Assembly (NCBI RefSeq): GCF_947179515.1
Contig: NC_067492.1
Span: forward strand, 15,216,916 to 15,280,915
DNA: 64,000 nt
Direction of reading: 5' to 3'
From: Apodemus sylvaticus
Lineage: Eukaryota; Chordata; Mammalia; Rodentia; Muridae
Every line of letters starts with the position of its first letter. Within the stretch, counting starts at the first letter, position 1. Made by a program: the position numbers and the translations under genes. Below the pieces are notes generated by a model. The model made no database searches and was not told the DNA's origin. It was given only the letters and a program-made list of their open reading frames with translations. Below are positions 11,510 to 23,427 of the stretch, in pieces.

Positions 11510-11915
11510 TTTGGGCCACCATTGCTATAATGAAACACCATAATGCATCACCAAAAGCAAGTTGGGGGTTGGGGGAAGGCTTATTTGGATTCCATATCCA
11601 TAAATCCATCATGGAAAGAAGTCAGGGTAGGAACTCAAACATGGTGGAGACCTGGAGAGAGGAGCTGATGAAGAGACCACGCAGAGGAGTCACTTACTGG
11701 CTTGCTCCCCAATGGTTTGCTTAGCTTGCTTTCTTATAGACCTTAGGACTACCACTCATAATGGTCTGGGCCTTCTCCCATCAATCACTAAGAAAATTCC
11801 CTACAGGGATGCCACTAGCCCTATCATATGGAAGCACTTTCTCAATTGAGGTTCCCTCCTCTCTCATAACTTCACCTTGCATCAAATTGATATAAATGAG
11901 CCAGCAACTACTGGC
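11510..11915 (-). mobile_element. rodent LTR-like interspersed repeat (family not assigned)
   Basis: On the plus strand: GCTATAATGAAACACCATAA, CCAAAAGCAAGTTGGGG, TCAGGGTAGGAACTC, CTTACTGGCTTGCTCCCC, CTTTCTTATAGACC, GAAAATTCCC, TTTCTCAATTGAGGTTCCCT and ATCAAATTGATATAAA. This order is a familiar high-copy rodent LTR-like repeat in reverse. No coding part. Confidence 0.7.
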
Positions 11916-12193
11916 TATGGGAGCAGCCACCAACCAGTGTTAAGTGGGGATTTCCAGTAGTGTTTCAGAACCCCTGGCCATCCTGTGAGCAAGCCAGATA
12001 AACTCATTGGCTCACGGGTGGTGGGAGGGGGACCTGAATGTGTCAGCTGGTCCCTATTTGGGTATGTAGACATGTTTGCTTGCATCTTTTAGAAGTTTAC
12101 ACAACAGGGTCTTCTTTTCAATTCCTCCCAAAGCAGTAGACAAATTGTTTCTTTTGCAGAGTCTTGGTAGATGCTGTTAGCCTTTTACCCTTT

Positions 12194-12250
12194 TAGTTAT
12201 ATGAATAAGTACTAGTTATCTGAATGAGTACTAGTTATATGAATGAATAT
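12194..12250. repeat. three-copy 19-bp tandem repeat
   Basis: Units TAGTTATATGAATAAGTAC, TAGTTATCTGAATGAGTAC and TAGTTATATGAATGAATAT lie head to tail. Confidence 0.9.
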
Positions 12251-12426
12251 ATCTTGGAACTAGTACCATCCATTCTCCTCATTAGAGACCTCTTGAAATG
12301 CAGATTCCCAGGCTCCACATAGACCTTCAGTAGGAGAATTGTTCAGATGGGGAATTGCAGTCCGAACTTAATAAGTTTTCTTGAAGAATCAGATGCATGG
12401 GGGTGGTGGTGAAGAGGAAAGAGTAG

Positions 12427-12606
12427 GAGGAGAGATGGCTCAGTGGTTAAGTGCACTGACTACTATTATAGAGGTCCTGAGTTCAATTGCCAGCATCCAC
12501 ATGGTGGCTCACAACCATCTGTAATGGGATCCGATTCCCTCTCCTAGATTTGTCTGAAGACAGCTACAGTATATTCATAGAAAATAAATAAATCTTTTTA
12601 AAAAAG
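12427..12606 (+). mobile_element. B2 SINE
   Basis: GGAGAGATGGCTCAGTGGTT, GAGGTCCTGAGTTCAATTGC, ACATGGTGGCTCACAACCAT, CTGTAATGGGATCCGATTCC, GTCTGAAGACAGCTACAG and the AATAAATAAATCTTTTTAAA tail. Confidence 0.94.
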
Positions 12607-13540
12607 GTTCACAGAACTCTGGATGCAGGTAATTCTAAGTAGGTAATATCTACTCCATGGGGTATAGGTAAGAAGTCCACCCAACAGACCCAAAAGAATG
12701 GCAGGATTCTATTCAAACCCCAACTAGGACTTGCTTCTATGTGTCTTCTTTCTAAGTTCCTGGGGATTCTGATATGAAGCAGTGCTGGGATCCACTGCTG
12801 CATGATGGTTTCCTGCCTCTAATGTGTTCTGTCATGGTCCTGTCACGCTGCATTTCCTCTTTGTCTAAGTGGGATTGACATCACAGCCACACACAGGCCC
12901 CGTGTGTGGGATCCTGTCAGGCAAGGCAAACTGACTTAGGTTTCTGTGACTCAGACACCGAAAGAGGAAATAAGTCCTTAACACCGAGAGCAGGGCCTGA
13001 AGCTCTCAACCCTTTGGAAGTACCTGACCTCTGAGCTATCCGGGTTAGAGTCACAGAAGCTGTACACTGAGTTTCCCAAGAGCTCTGACTCAGTGGCCAA
13101 TTGCATATGTAACTATCCTGTAGCTATTTTCTCTGAATTGAAATACTCCCTCCTAGAAAGGGGCCTTGTAAGCCTCAGGAAGGGGAATGGAGTAAGAATA
13201 CACTTTTCTTCAGCCAGACTGCTTTGAGCTCCTCACTGAGGGAGGCACTAGGTTTAAGGGTAAGGTGGGGAACCTCACAGCCAGCTGTGCACCATCCAGG
13301 TTCCTATGTGCTCTAGAATGTCAATTCTCTCCATCGTCAGCAAGAATTCCACTGAGCTCAGACCAACTACCCATCCTCACAGACATGAAAGAACTGAAGC
13401 CGGGAGAAGCCAGGGAACCACCACACTAGGTCTCAGAGCTACAGCCACAGGCAAGATCTGAATCACCATTGCCATCTTTGTCTGCTGGGGCTGCTATGGA
13501 ATAACTGTGAGTATGTGAGTTACAGTAGGCTACAAGGGGG
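12607..13540. other. unique intronic sequence
   Basis: No element recognised. The minus-strand ORF at 12609-12803 has no family resemblance. Confidence 0.4.
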
Positions 13541-13547
13541 GAAGTGG

Positions 13548-13665
13548 AAAGAGAGAGGAAAGAGAGAGAGGAAAGAGAGAGAAGAGAGAAGAGAGAAGAG
13601 AGAAGAGAGAAGAGAGAGAAGAGAGAAGAGAGAAGAGAGAAGAGAGAAGAGAGAAGAGAGAGAGT
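13548..13665. repeat. GA-rich array with 7-bp AGAGAAG unit
   Basis: GGAAAGAGAGAG followed by about 10 units of AGAGAAG with occasional AGAG spacers. Confidence 0.95.
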
Positions 13666-14115
13666 CTCTTAGTGGCTAGTTATTTTCATCAAGCATTGTG
13701 ACAGATGCTTGCTGCAATCTCATGCTTCTGAACTGTCCTTGGTCCCTACCATGAACACAGGCTCAGAGAAGATAATTGCTCTTCCTCAAGAGAGTTCTGC
13801 CAGGACTGGAACCAGGTTTAGAAGTGTAACTGGAAGTGTTGGGATTTAACCCATGCCCCTCAAGTGCTAAGGGCAAGCTCTTGGTTCTTTGTTATTGACC
13901 TTCAATGAAACAAAAAGGAGCCAATGCAGAGGGAGGCATCTTAGCAAGATGAAGCTCCCACTCTTTGGTGGAAAAGGTTCAGGGGGAGGAGACAAGAGAA
14001 GCAAAAGGGAGGGTACCTATGATCATACCGCCATATATACCTGGATGATTATATCAACACAACATCCACTGATTTGTACAATGAATCTGTATTCATAATT
14101 ATGATGGGGATTATT

Positions 14116-14271
14116 TGTTTGTTTGTTTGTTTTTTCAAGACAGGCTTTCTCTGTATAGCCCTGGCTGTCCTGGAACTCACTCTGTAAACCAGGCTGGCCT
14201 CGAACTCAGAAATTCGCCTGCCTCTGCTTCCCAAGTGCTGGGATTAAAGGCGTGTGCCACCACTGCCCAGT
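14116..14271 (-). mobile_element. B1 SINE with visible 17-bp target-site duplication
   Basis: Reverse B1: GTTTGTTTG run, CAAGACAGGCTTTCTCTGTA, GGCCTCGAACTCAGAAATTC, GGATTAAAGGCGTGTGCCAC. It is flanked by TTATGATGGGGATTATT (14099-14115) and TTATGATGAGGATTATT (14272-14288), one mismatch in 17 bp. Confidence 0.95.
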
Positions 14272-14283
14272 TTATGATGAGGA

Positions 14284-14500
14284 TTATTGAGGCTCAGTTG
14301 GTAGAGTACTTTCCCAGCATGCATGAAAACCTGAGTATAAACCCCAGCACTGCTTAAAACTAGAATCGTGGCATAGGCCTTTAATTCTATCACTCAAAAG
14401 GTAGAGGCAGAAAAATCAGAAGTTGAAGACTATCCTTGGCTCACCAACTAGCTTCAGGCTAGTCTGGGCTACATAAGACTCTGTATCAAAAAAGATGATA
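14284..14500 (+). mobile_element. B4 (ID-B1 composite) SINE
   Basis: The ID-like left part (GGCTCAGTTGGTAGAGTACT, AAACCCCAGCACTGC) is joined to a B1-like right part (GGCATAGGCCTTTAATTCTA, GGCTAGTCTGGGCTACATAA, ACTCTGTATCAAAAAAG). Confidence 0.8.
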
Positions 14501-14504
14501 AGGG

Positions 14505-14662
14505 ATGGATGTGTTGATGCAAGCCTTTAATTCCAACCCTTGGAAGTCAGAGGCAGGCAGGTCTCAGTGAGTTTACAGGACAGCTTGGTCTACATAATAC
14601 ATTTCAGGTCAGCCAGGGCTACATAGTGAGACCCTTTCTCAAAAAAAAATATATTTTGATAA
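14505..14662 (+). mobile_element. diverged B1 SINE
   Basis: GATGCAAGCCTTTAATTCCA, CAGAGGCAGGCAGGTCTCAG, GTCAGCCAGGGCTACATAGT and GAGACCCTTTCTCAAAAAAA. Confidence 0.88.
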
Positions 14663-14885
14663 ATTTTAAAAAAGATGGAAGGGAGAGGGGGTCATAAACC
14701 TCTACTCCTAGCTGGAGTAAGGGAACTTTTAACAGTTGATGGTTTCTTGGGGTGAGAGAGTCAGGATTTTTTTCTTTTTAAGTATGGTACCTGGTAGGTT
14801 AACCACACTCTAGTGGAAAGTCCCACATTGGAGAGTGTATGGGCAACACAATTAGACCCAGGAATTTAAATTAAAAATTAGAAAG

Positions 14886-15050
14886 GAGCTGGGCACTCAT
14901 GGAGCATGCCTTTAATCCCAGCAGTTGGGTGGCAGAGGCAAGCAGATTTCTGAGTTCGAGGCTAGCCTGGTCTACAGAGTGAGTTCCAGGACAGCCAGGG
15001 CTAGTCAGAGAAGCCTTGTCTCAAAAACATCAAAAATAAATAAATAAATA
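14886..15050 (+). mobile_element. B1 SINE
   Basis: GCATGCCTTTAATCCCAGCA, GATTTCTGAGTTCGAGGCTA, CCTGGTCTACAGAGTGAGTT, and an A-rich AAATAAATAAATA tail. Confidence 0.94.
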
Positions 15051-15369
15051 GGAGCTAAATATGATCAAAATACACTGTATACATGCATATATGAAATTCT
15101 CAGAATCAAAGAAGATATTGTAAAAAATTTTTTTAAGAAGATGCTCCTGGCTCCAATTCCTGGGTCCTTTCCTGGATGATTCCTGGGTTCTCACTGCCTG
15201 GTTGAACACAGGTACACGGAGCCTAGTTGAGCCTCACAGCCCTGTTTTCTTTAGATCAGCAATGATAATGACTCACTCATAGGGTCTAATGTGGTTCAAA
15301 GGAGGTAACTTCTTCCATGCTATGATTTACACAGGGTCAAACCAGAGCAGGTGTCTCACAAAGTATCAT

Positions 15370-15655
15370 GATTAGTCACTTTCTTGTGCCTGAGACCAAA
15401 TTCCTGACAAATCAGCCGGAAGAAGGGTAGATTTATTTTACACCTTATTCTCCGAGACTGTAGTCCTACATGGAGACCGAGGCACGCCAGCTGGAACAGG
15501 CCTGTTTGTAGTGGCAAGGGCATGTGGCAGCAGGTTTCCCATGATGCCATAGCAGGACATGGGAACAGCACTGAGCATATGACCATGATCTAATAGTCAC
15601 AAGCCTGTTTCTAGCAACACACCTCCACCAGCTATGTGCTCCCTCCCAAATGTTT
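15370..15655 (-). mobile_element. rodent LTR-like interspersed repeat, diverged
   Basis: GATTTATTTTACACCTTATT, GGCAAGGGCATGTGGCAGCA, CATGATGCCATAGCAGGACA and GCTATGTGCTCCCTCCCAAA follow the reverse of a common rodent LTR-like repeat. Assignment is by pattern only. Confidence 0.5.
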
Positions 15656-15944
15656 CACAGCACCCAGGAAGAGGATCACTAGCTGGGGCCCAAGGGTTCA
15701 ATGCATAAGCCGATGGGTACTTCTTATGGTCAAACCACAGCTTTTGGCTTTTGCCCCATTGCACTGCTCCTGGGATGCTTCCCAGAACTCCCTGGAAGAG
15801 TTGGTATCTTGGGCTCTGTCAGCACGCTCACTCACAGCCTTACCCCTCCTCAGCACCTTAGAATCTTCTTTCTCTTCTGCCCATTCCCCTTCACGCATCA
15901 GTCTTCTGCCTTCCTATTTTGTATGTTTGTTTGGTTGTTTGTTT

Positions 15945-16080
15945 TGAGACAGGGTTTCTCTGTCTAGCCCTGGCTGTCCTGGAACTCACTCTTTAGACTA
16001 GGCTGGCCTCGAACTCAGAAATCTGCCTGCCTCTGCCTCCCAAGTGCTGGGATTACAGGCGTGCACCACCACTGCCTGGC
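15945..16080 (-). mobile_element. B1 SINE with perfect target-site duplication
   Basis: GAGACAGGGTTTCTCTGTCT through GATTACAGGCGTGCACCACC. The 15-bp TTCTGCCTTCCTATT occurs at 15904-15918 and again at 16081-16095, a perfect duplication that fixes both ends and indicates a fairly recent insertion. Confidence 0.97.
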
Positions 16081-16116
16081 TTCTGCCTTCCTATTACTTT
16101 TTTACTCTGCTCTTTT

Positions 16117-16208
16117 CGAGACAGGATCTTACTCTGTAGTTCAGGCTGACCTGGAACTCAAAGCCATTCTCCTGCCTTAGCCTCCTGAGGGTTGAGATTA
16201 CATATATG
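16117..16208 (-). mobile_element. old B1-related SINE fragment
   Basis: CGAGACAGGATCTTACTCTG, GGCTGACCTGGAACTCAAAG, CCTCCTGAGGGTTGAGATTA. Confidence 0.75.
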
Positions 16209-16211
16209 AGA

Positions 16212-16268
<57 letters not shown>

Positions 16269-16292
16269 ACGCACACGCACGCACACGCACAC
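16209..16292. repeat. (CA)n microsatellite with CACACG variants
   Basis: About 80 bp of CA dinucleotides, the last third interspersed with CG steps (CACACGCACACG). Confidence 0.97.
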
Positions 16293-16299
16293 CACTGAG

Positions 16300-18280
16300 C
16301 CTCAATGTTCCCATATGCACATCTGAGAAAGTGCTGACTCCCCCAGAGGTGGGTAATACACTCACTGCAGCTGGGGAGTTTACTCAGTATGGTGAGTACC
16401 CAGACCAGGAGCTCAGTGAATCCCAGGTTCGCTGTTCTTCTTATCTAAAGTGTGATTTGATTCTTTGTAACGATCTCGGGTCCAGTTATTCCAGGTTAAA
16501 TGGCTTTTTCTAAGGCACTCTGAGACCTACAATTGTCAACGGCAGGGCAATGGGTTGGGTTGGAAGGGTTCCATTTATAACTATTGTCACCCTGAAACAA
16601 CATCCTACTAGAATTTTATGTGAATTGGAAAGATAACCCTGTACACACAGAGGAGTGAATCTGGGCAGCCAGAGTGGGGCTATTGCTTGCTTGTCTTCAT
16701 AAAGTAGGTGTCCTTGTGCAGCGTATATCCTGCCCAACTGAAGATGAAAGCCCTACTAACCTACCCTTCGAGGCACCACACCGAGTGTTGTGTCTCTGGT
16801 GAGCAACACTCCCCAGGCTGTGGAGGTTATGCACAGACACAGGAAGATCTATAACTCACAGATTGCCTCTTTGCTTCAAGTTGGACTCTGGGAACCATGT
16901 AGCTAGAATCCTGGCCAAGGAGCAGCCAGCCCACCAGATGGCAAAGTCCCCTTGCAGGACTCTAAATCACAGAGAGTCAGAGCCCTTCCAGGCTGGCTGC
17001 CTTCCATCTGCTGCACCTGGACAGACTTCCGGGATGGCTGCATTTGCATAGCAGGGATGCCAGGTTCCTCTTTGCAGCCAAATGACAATTTGTACCCAGT
17101 TTGTAGCTATGGCTTTTATAAATGCACCTCTTTCAACCCAAAGCAAATCGAATTATAGTCCAGCAACATGACCAAGTACACCATATAATTTATGACTGAA
17201 TTGGGAAAGTGGGAAATGGTATTGTTAATTTTCCTTGTTCAATAGACATGAACTACAAGTGTCCTGGTAAATTGGGTCACACTGTCAGGCTGATGTTGAG
17301 TCAAGAGAAAGAACTTAGAAGGGTGGACCATTGGGAAGAGCCTCAGTAAGACTTGGAGTCTGATCTTTGGCTCCATTATACATAACTTGAAGGACTTGAA
17401 CTGGTTATTCTGAATGGATGGCTATATTCATACTGTTGAGGTTGTAACCCCCCCCCATCCCCAGGCAACCATTCAAACAAACTAGACACAGAGGTATTGA
17501 ACCCGTGAGGAAACACATATTTATCTCTCTTACTCTGAGCTGCAGTCCACACAGCATCTCCTTCCAAAGCACAGGCCTTTGTGAATCAACTTGCCGTGGT
17601 GCCTGGCAGAGATCAAGTGCCCTTCCTTGGGATGCGGTTTTACAACTCAGCAACCTGCCTTCTTCCCTGCATTAAATGTCTGCACTTGCTGAAGGCATCT
17701 CATTAACCAGAGTGGTTGACTCCAGCTGGAGCCCGACACTGGCTTCAACACTTTCCGATGTGATGCAGCATTTCATCTGAAAGCTCTGACCCTGGCCATG
17801 AACTTTTCCAACTCAGACCGGTGCTCTGATCCTGCCAGCCTTCACAGATCAGTCACTGGGACTCTTCACTGTGACTTCAAATCCTGAGGCTGAGAGTCTG
17901 AATGGGGCAGGTCAGGGCCTGTCACTGCTGGAGGTGACATCTGAGGCTCCTAGATCAGACTAGTTCACCGGTGAGTCCTGTAGGGAACTGATGTGTGGTG
18001 GATCAGAATCCAGATAAGGTTCCCCACTGGGGTGCTTAGACTTGGTCACTTCATCTTTCTGTTCCTTCATCTTCAGACTGGTGCCTTGCAGGGCAGCGAG
18101 TGTCCCCGAATCTCTTTGTCCTGCTGCTTCATTTTAAGGAGAAACTTTCAAAGCTAACTGAACTTCTTTGTGACTACATCACAAGCAAAATTATTTTATT
18201 CTTAGTATTGTTTACTAAGCCATCTCCTTTACTTAAGCACTGGCATCCTTAATATGTCCTTAGTCATCTCTTTCTCAAGA
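16300..18280. other. unique intronic sequence, non-repetitive
   Basis: Nearly 2 kb with no SINE or L1 signature. 17060-17250 is AT-balanced with homeobox-like TAATTT and TTAATTTT words and looks like a candidate conserved non-coding block, though conservation cannot be tested here. Confidence 0.4.
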
Positions 18281-18440
18281 GCAGTGGGTCTCAACTTTTT
18301 AGTGCTATGACCCTTTAATATAGTTCCTCATGTCGTGGTGACCTCCAACTGTAAAATTATTTCTATTGCTACTTCATGTGTAATTTTATGACTGTTATGA
18401 ATAATAATGCGAATATCTGTGTTTTCCAATGGTCTTGGGC
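18281..18440 (+). mobile_element. URR1-like hAT DNA transposon fragment
   Basis: CAGTGGGTCTCAACTTTTTA, GTGCTATGACCCTTTAATA, TAGTTCCTCATGTCGTGGTG and ACTGTTATGAATAATAATGC match the left half of the rodent URR1 non-autonomous hAT element. The right half and its inverted terminal repeat are missing. Confidence 0.85.
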
Positions 18441-19830
18441 ACTGATCTAGAGCACTAGCATAGTATCAACACAGAGAAGCTATTCACAAAACTTGGAACA
18501 GATGAATCAATGAATCTTTCATTTTTCCTCTTTTTTTTTGCCATCTCTGTAAGGTAACACTATTCCTGTCTCTGTCTCCTCAGCATCCCACAATGCTCTA
18601 CTCAGTACATGTTTTATCTAGTAAATATTTATGTGCCATACACATGTCACTGGATTACACACTGGCCATCAACTTTCTGTTGCAGGGTTTTCTAGGCCCT
18701 AGGAACACTAAATAGCTTGTTCTGGGGACAGAGCATCTTCAGAAATATTCCATTATATTTACTAGCCACCGCCACAAATCACACAACAGCCAGAGCACAC
18801 ATGTATGGTCATAGTGCCTTCCTCAAGGTATCTGCAGGTGGGAAGGAGAGAGTCCTTCAAAATTCTCATCACACTGCCTGACACCAATCAATATTGAGAT
18901 ACAAATTTCATCTCATCCTATCTTTTCAAGAAGATTTTGGAGCAGACACTTGGGCTTGTCTCCCCCACTGAAGTCCAAGAGGCACAGGCTGGAAGACATG
19001 GGCCTTGAAGATGCTCTTGGCTCATTCAGTCCTACCTTTGGCCTATTGTGGAAGTGCTGCCCAACTTAGCATCCTCCTGTAATGGATCCAGGATGGGAAC
19101 TGATGGCCTCCTACAATAGCAAGTACTTTGTTGAGGTGACCTTACTATCTCAGAGGGTCTTATTTGTGGTGTTCGATAGACAGCTTCACCATAAATTGTG
19201 CTGCCAGGAAGCATGGCCCACAAAGCCACAGGCTAGTTCATGCTGTATCCTCTCCATTATTGTTACACTTCCAACATCGATCCTATATCTTGGGCCTTAT
19301 GTTTCCTGACCAGAGCTTGTTTACCCCTTCACCTCTTTCCATGGACTCTTCCAGTAAATAACAGCCTGAAAGGTGATAATTCTCTTAAATGAGGCATAAT
19401 GGAATATCAATAGTTATAGATATCTTTGTGCTCATAGCTGTCTTATATGAGTAACAGAATTTGCCATAGCATGGATGGATCAGAAAGATTGGAAGTATCA
19501 CTAAAGACACAGAAGGAAGCATGTTATTTGCATAGCATGACTTCATATCTCTATAAAGACACCAAAAGTTGGGTGACTGCATTGTGGGTGGTACTTAGAA
19601 TTGCTGCCTCCTGGCCAGACTAGGCCTTTTACAGAGATACCTGAGAGACACAGTCTAGAAGACAGATCTTCCTCATGCAACCAACGGCTTCCATAAGCTC
19701 TCTTTTTATTTGCAGCATATTGCATCACATGCAACCATGCATTTTCAAGGTTGCAATTCAAATCATGTCTACTCTCATGGGCAGGCAGAACAATGTACCT
19801 AGTTGCATAAAGTCAAAAGGGAATGTGGGG
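18441..19830. other. unique intronic sequence
   Basis: No element or gene recognised. Short opposing ORFs are uninformative. Confidence 0.4.
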
Positions 19831-19833
19831 TTA

Positions 19834-19926
19834 GGGGCTGGGAGGGCGTGTAGTTCAGTGGTTGAGAGCTTGCCTCACAGATACAAGCCCAGGGTTTGAT
19901 CTTTAGTGCCTCCAACAAACACACAA
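19834..19926 (+). mobile_element. old ID SINE
   Basis: GGGGCTGGGAGGGCGTGTAG, GTTCAGTGGTTGAGAGCTTG, CAGGGTTTGATCTTTAGTGC and an A/C-rich tail match ID (tRNA-Ala/BC1-derived) structure with many substitutions. Confidence 0.78.
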
Positions 19927-20823
19927 ATATAGGAATTCACTGCTGACTTCGCATGGGGGAAATGCAACACAGTGATCATTTATCGGAAGCATCAAGTTAC
20001 CTAGGGAGGGGGGATGGGTTTGTCACTGGTCCCCTGTATCTTCCCACACACTCATTACAATATACACAGATCACAACCAACAAAAGAACTAAATGTGGAC
20101 TACTGTAGTCTCTGTTTCTGATGTGCCCTTCATTCCTAGAAAGTAGTTGGCATCACGGGAAGCCACGGGCTGTCCAGCACAGCAGAAGCTCTGAGCTTAT
20201 GAGTTATTTCTCCTGCTATGTGCAAACAACAGAGGCTAAAAGGTGCCATAGTGCCATGGCGGCCATCTACACCGGCCTCCATTAAGCTCTTTGCAGAAAA
20301 AGCATCGCTCCCAAAGCAAGACACATTTGTGGCCATGATAAAGAGCTACATTCCAAAACTCGGAAAGGCTATAAAAACCTATTAACTATAATGGCATTTG
20401 TCAGAGATAAATAGTCTGCCCCTTTGGCTTATTTCAATCTTGTTTTCTGATAACGTGTTTGCTTACCCACAGAATTGGAACTGTGATGAACACCACTGGG
20501 AACTTTGGTGTATTTTCTTTTTTAATTGCTGAGCTTTCATTGTATTTTGATGGATCATGAAAAAAATCTTAACACCATCATTTTTTGAATAGGATGATTC
20601 TATTGAATGGCTAAACTATACTTCTTTTGAGTAAATCCACATCTTACTTGGAATTTTAATGTGTACTATTTTAAAGCACGTTTAACTGACTACCTTTGTG
20701 GAGAGACCTCTGTTACCTGCAAAAGATAGAGCCTCTTTTATCTACAACATATAATTTCTATCCAGTACATTTCTTGCCAGGCTGTAAGTGCCTGATGTTT
20801 GAATGAAGAGTGGTTATATGTGA

Positions 20824-20824
<1 letters not shown>
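19927..20824. other. unique intronic sequence; possible conserved block at 20280-20480
   Basis: No repeat detected. The 20280-20480 stretch has low repeat content and homeobox/GATA-like words (TTAACTATAATGG, AGATAAAT). Function unknown. Confidence 0.35.
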
Positions 20825-20825
<1 letters not shown>

Positions 20826-20895
<70 letters not shown>

Positions 20896-20955
20896 TGTGT
20901 GTCTGTCTGTGTGTGTGTGTGCTTGTGTATGTGTGTATGTATATGTGCGTATGTG
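20826..20955. repeat. (TC)n(TG)n compound microsatellite
   Basis: About 26 TC units followed by GT units and GTAT variants to about 20955. It lies at the 3'-tail position of the adjacent SINE. Confidence 0.97.
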
Positions 20956-20959
20956 TGTC

Positions 20960-21247
20960 CATGAGTCTTTGTATATGGAGGCTTGAGGTTAATGTTCAAA
21001 ATTCTTCTCAACTGCTCTTCTACCATATTCACTGAGGTAGCACCTCTCAATCGAATCCAGAACTTGCTGAAATGGAGTCTTATTAGCAGCTGTTCTGGGG
21101 ATCTTCCATCTTTATCTTCCAAGGATAGAATTACATATGGACTGTGATGCCAACTCAACATTTAATGTGTATCCTGGGTATCCATCTGTATTCTAGTCTC
21201 CATGCTTACATGGCAAGAATGTAACCATTGAGCCATCTTCCCAGCCT
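20960..21247 (-). mobile_element. RSINE1/B4A-type SINE, diverged
   Basis: GGAGGCTTGAGGTTAATGTT, CACCTCTCAATCGAATCCAG, GTTCTGGGGATCTTCCATCT and the terminal ACCATTGAGCCATCTTCCCA read as the reverse of the composite SINE. The abutting TC/TG array matches its tail. Confidence 0.75.
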
Positions 21248-23030
21248 CTTGATTCTAGTCTTTTTTTAAAGGAGATATTGCCCCTTGTTGAAGTTTTCTA
21301 TGCTTTCATTTAATTTCAGTTAATATTTTTTTCTGTAGTGCTGGGGATAGACCTGGGGCCATGTGTGCATATGTACAGCACTATGACCTGTATTTTTATT
21401 CAGCAGCCTGACCATCAGGCAACTGAGTTCAAAAGATTCAGTGTAGTTCTACAGAGAGGATTTGGGGCATTAAAACAAAAATTTCCATCTCTTTAGTCTT
21501 CAGAGGAATAAAGTAGGGCCTCACCAGGAGGTATTTTTGCTTTGAAGAATACATTTCTGTAGTGGGAAATCAAATACAGTTACTGGTTTAATGGTTTACA
21601 AGCTGTTTTAAATAATGAAACTGTCCACATATGGTCTGTGTTTTGATGATAACATTCATTTATTAATTCCGCATACTCCATGTATCCGATGTCTTGTAAT
21701 TAAAATGCTCATTATCAGCACACAGATGTTGTCCAATTAGAATAGGTGAAGTTCATCAGTTTAATGTAATCTAACCATTGCCTCTCATTCCCTTCTTCAC
21801 AGACACAGTGCTGCTACTCATTGGAATCATGGAGATGTCATGTAGCCCAGGGAGACTGACGGGAACTTGCACAATACTCTTGCCTAGCATACAAGGACGC
21901 CAATACATAACTGCTGGTGGGTGGGTGGGTCAGTAGATAAGTGTGTGTAGATGATCTGGATGGGTGGGTTGATAGGTTAAGTGAATAGATGGATGTCTGA
22001 ACGAATATATAGCTGAGTGGATAAATGGCTAGGTTGATGACTGGGTGTATAGATATGTAGACAATTGAGTGGATGGGTGAAAAGAGGAATCTGATGAAGG
22101 CAGCATTAGAAAGGCAAGGTAGAGTGGGCAGAGGAAGAGAGGCATGGAAGGCTTTTAGGAGGAGGTGACCTTTAAATGAGATATAGAATTTTCCAGGTTC
22201 AGTGTGGATAGTATGTGTTAGCACTTGCAAGGTAAAAGACATGTTCTAGCAGAGGGAAAGACCATGTCTCAAAAACAACATTTTAAAATAATAAGTAGAA
22301 ATTTTAAAAAGAAAAGAAATGTCTACAGCATGTCAGGGATGAGGTAAGAGAGAAAAGTCTCTTACAGAGCTGGAATGTTTCCAGCAAGAAAGGCAGGACA
22401 GAAAGGTGGGGCTGGGGCTGGGAAGTTGATAGAAAGCATTACAGGGAGAAATAATTGTTATGACCCTTGGTTGACAATGGAAGATGGTTTCAAGACCTTG
22501 GTTTCACCTCCAAATGCATTGCAAGAGAAAGATATAGGCACATATAGTTATCTCCAATTAATCTCAGGTGTAAGGAGTAAGTCTAGGAGGCTGGAAAAGT
22601 CCTGAAAATGGTGAATAATACAACTCCACTCCATATAAAACACAAAGCCAGGCTCATGATTCTCCCATTGAGAGGAACCCATGCCCCAGTTCTCATGTCG
22701 CTTTTGTGGAACGGTGGTCCTGGGCACACTTACTTCAGTGCCCTTCCAGCCCAGCCCTAGCACACAACAAATTACAAAACAGTAATCAGCCTTGGGTAGT
22801 AAGCGCCAGGATTTGCTGGTAGAAGATGGGACTGTCTGTGCCCGCCTCTGGATGGGGCTCTGGGTATGTCTGCTGCCAGGATCAATGATATCTCTGGGTC
22901 TACAGCTCTGAAAGCAAATGGACTGTTGCAATGACTTCAAGTCAGTTACTTCATGAGCAGTGCCTGCCCCAGTGTTTGCTGTGTCCTATGGCCAGTGCAG
23001 TGCCTTTTCCATCCTTTTCACATAACCATA
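21248..23030. other. mostly unique intronic sequence with a GGAT-type degenerate array
   Basis: 21330-21400 has weak ID-like words. 21911-22082 is a diverged TGGATGGG/GGTT tetranucleotide array, which explains the 134-codon minus-strand ORF rich in HPS-type residues. The rest is unremarkable. Confidence 0.5.
21911..22082. repeat. degenerate (GGGT/GGAT)n tetranucleotide repeat
   Basis: GGTGGGTGGGTGGGT followed by many GGATGGG, GTTGATAGG and GAGTGGATAAATGG variants over 170 bp. Confidence 0.85.
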
Positions 23031-23034
23031 TCTG

Positions 23035-23400
23035 TCATGTGCTGTAATATGGTTCCGAAATGACTTCCAAAAGTTCATTGTTTGAATCTTTGGTTCCAAG
23101 TTGGTAGTGCTACATTGAGAGGTTTTGGAAACGCTTGGAGGTAGGGGCTTGCTGGAGGAACTAGGCTACAGGTAGATGGGTCCTTGGTGGTAAATTCTCA
23201 CTAGCCACTTCAGGTCTTGTCCTCTGTTCCTTGGTCTGCTTTGATTAGAACAACTGTTTCTTATCACATGCTCCCCATAATGCTCACATGGCATCAAGTA
23301 ACTACATATAGAACTCCACAAAACCATCAACCGAAATAAATAACTGTCCTCTTAAATTGTTTCTTAGGAGACATTGACAGAAGTTATAGTTAATTAAATT
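23035..23400 (+). mobile_element. MaLR-like (ORR1/MLT-type) LTR, diverged
   Basis: TAGTGCTACATTGAGAGGTT, GAGGTAGGGGCTTGCTGGAG, CATGCTCCCCATAATG, AACCGAAATAAATAACTGTC (tail with AATAAA) follow the order of MaLR-type LTRs. No internal coding sequence follows. Confidence 0.55.
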
Positions 23401-23427
23401 AATCAATTAAATAATTAATTCTTTTTC

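Noticed and set aside
21838..22242. 134-codon minus-strand ORF as a gene
   Set aside because: About half of it covers a degenerate GGAT-type repeat, and there is no domain or splice context.
22548..22940. 130-codon minus-strand ORF as a gene or extra Vat1l exon
   Set aside because: No resemblance to VAT1L or another family I know, and no bracketing splice signals that preserve frame.
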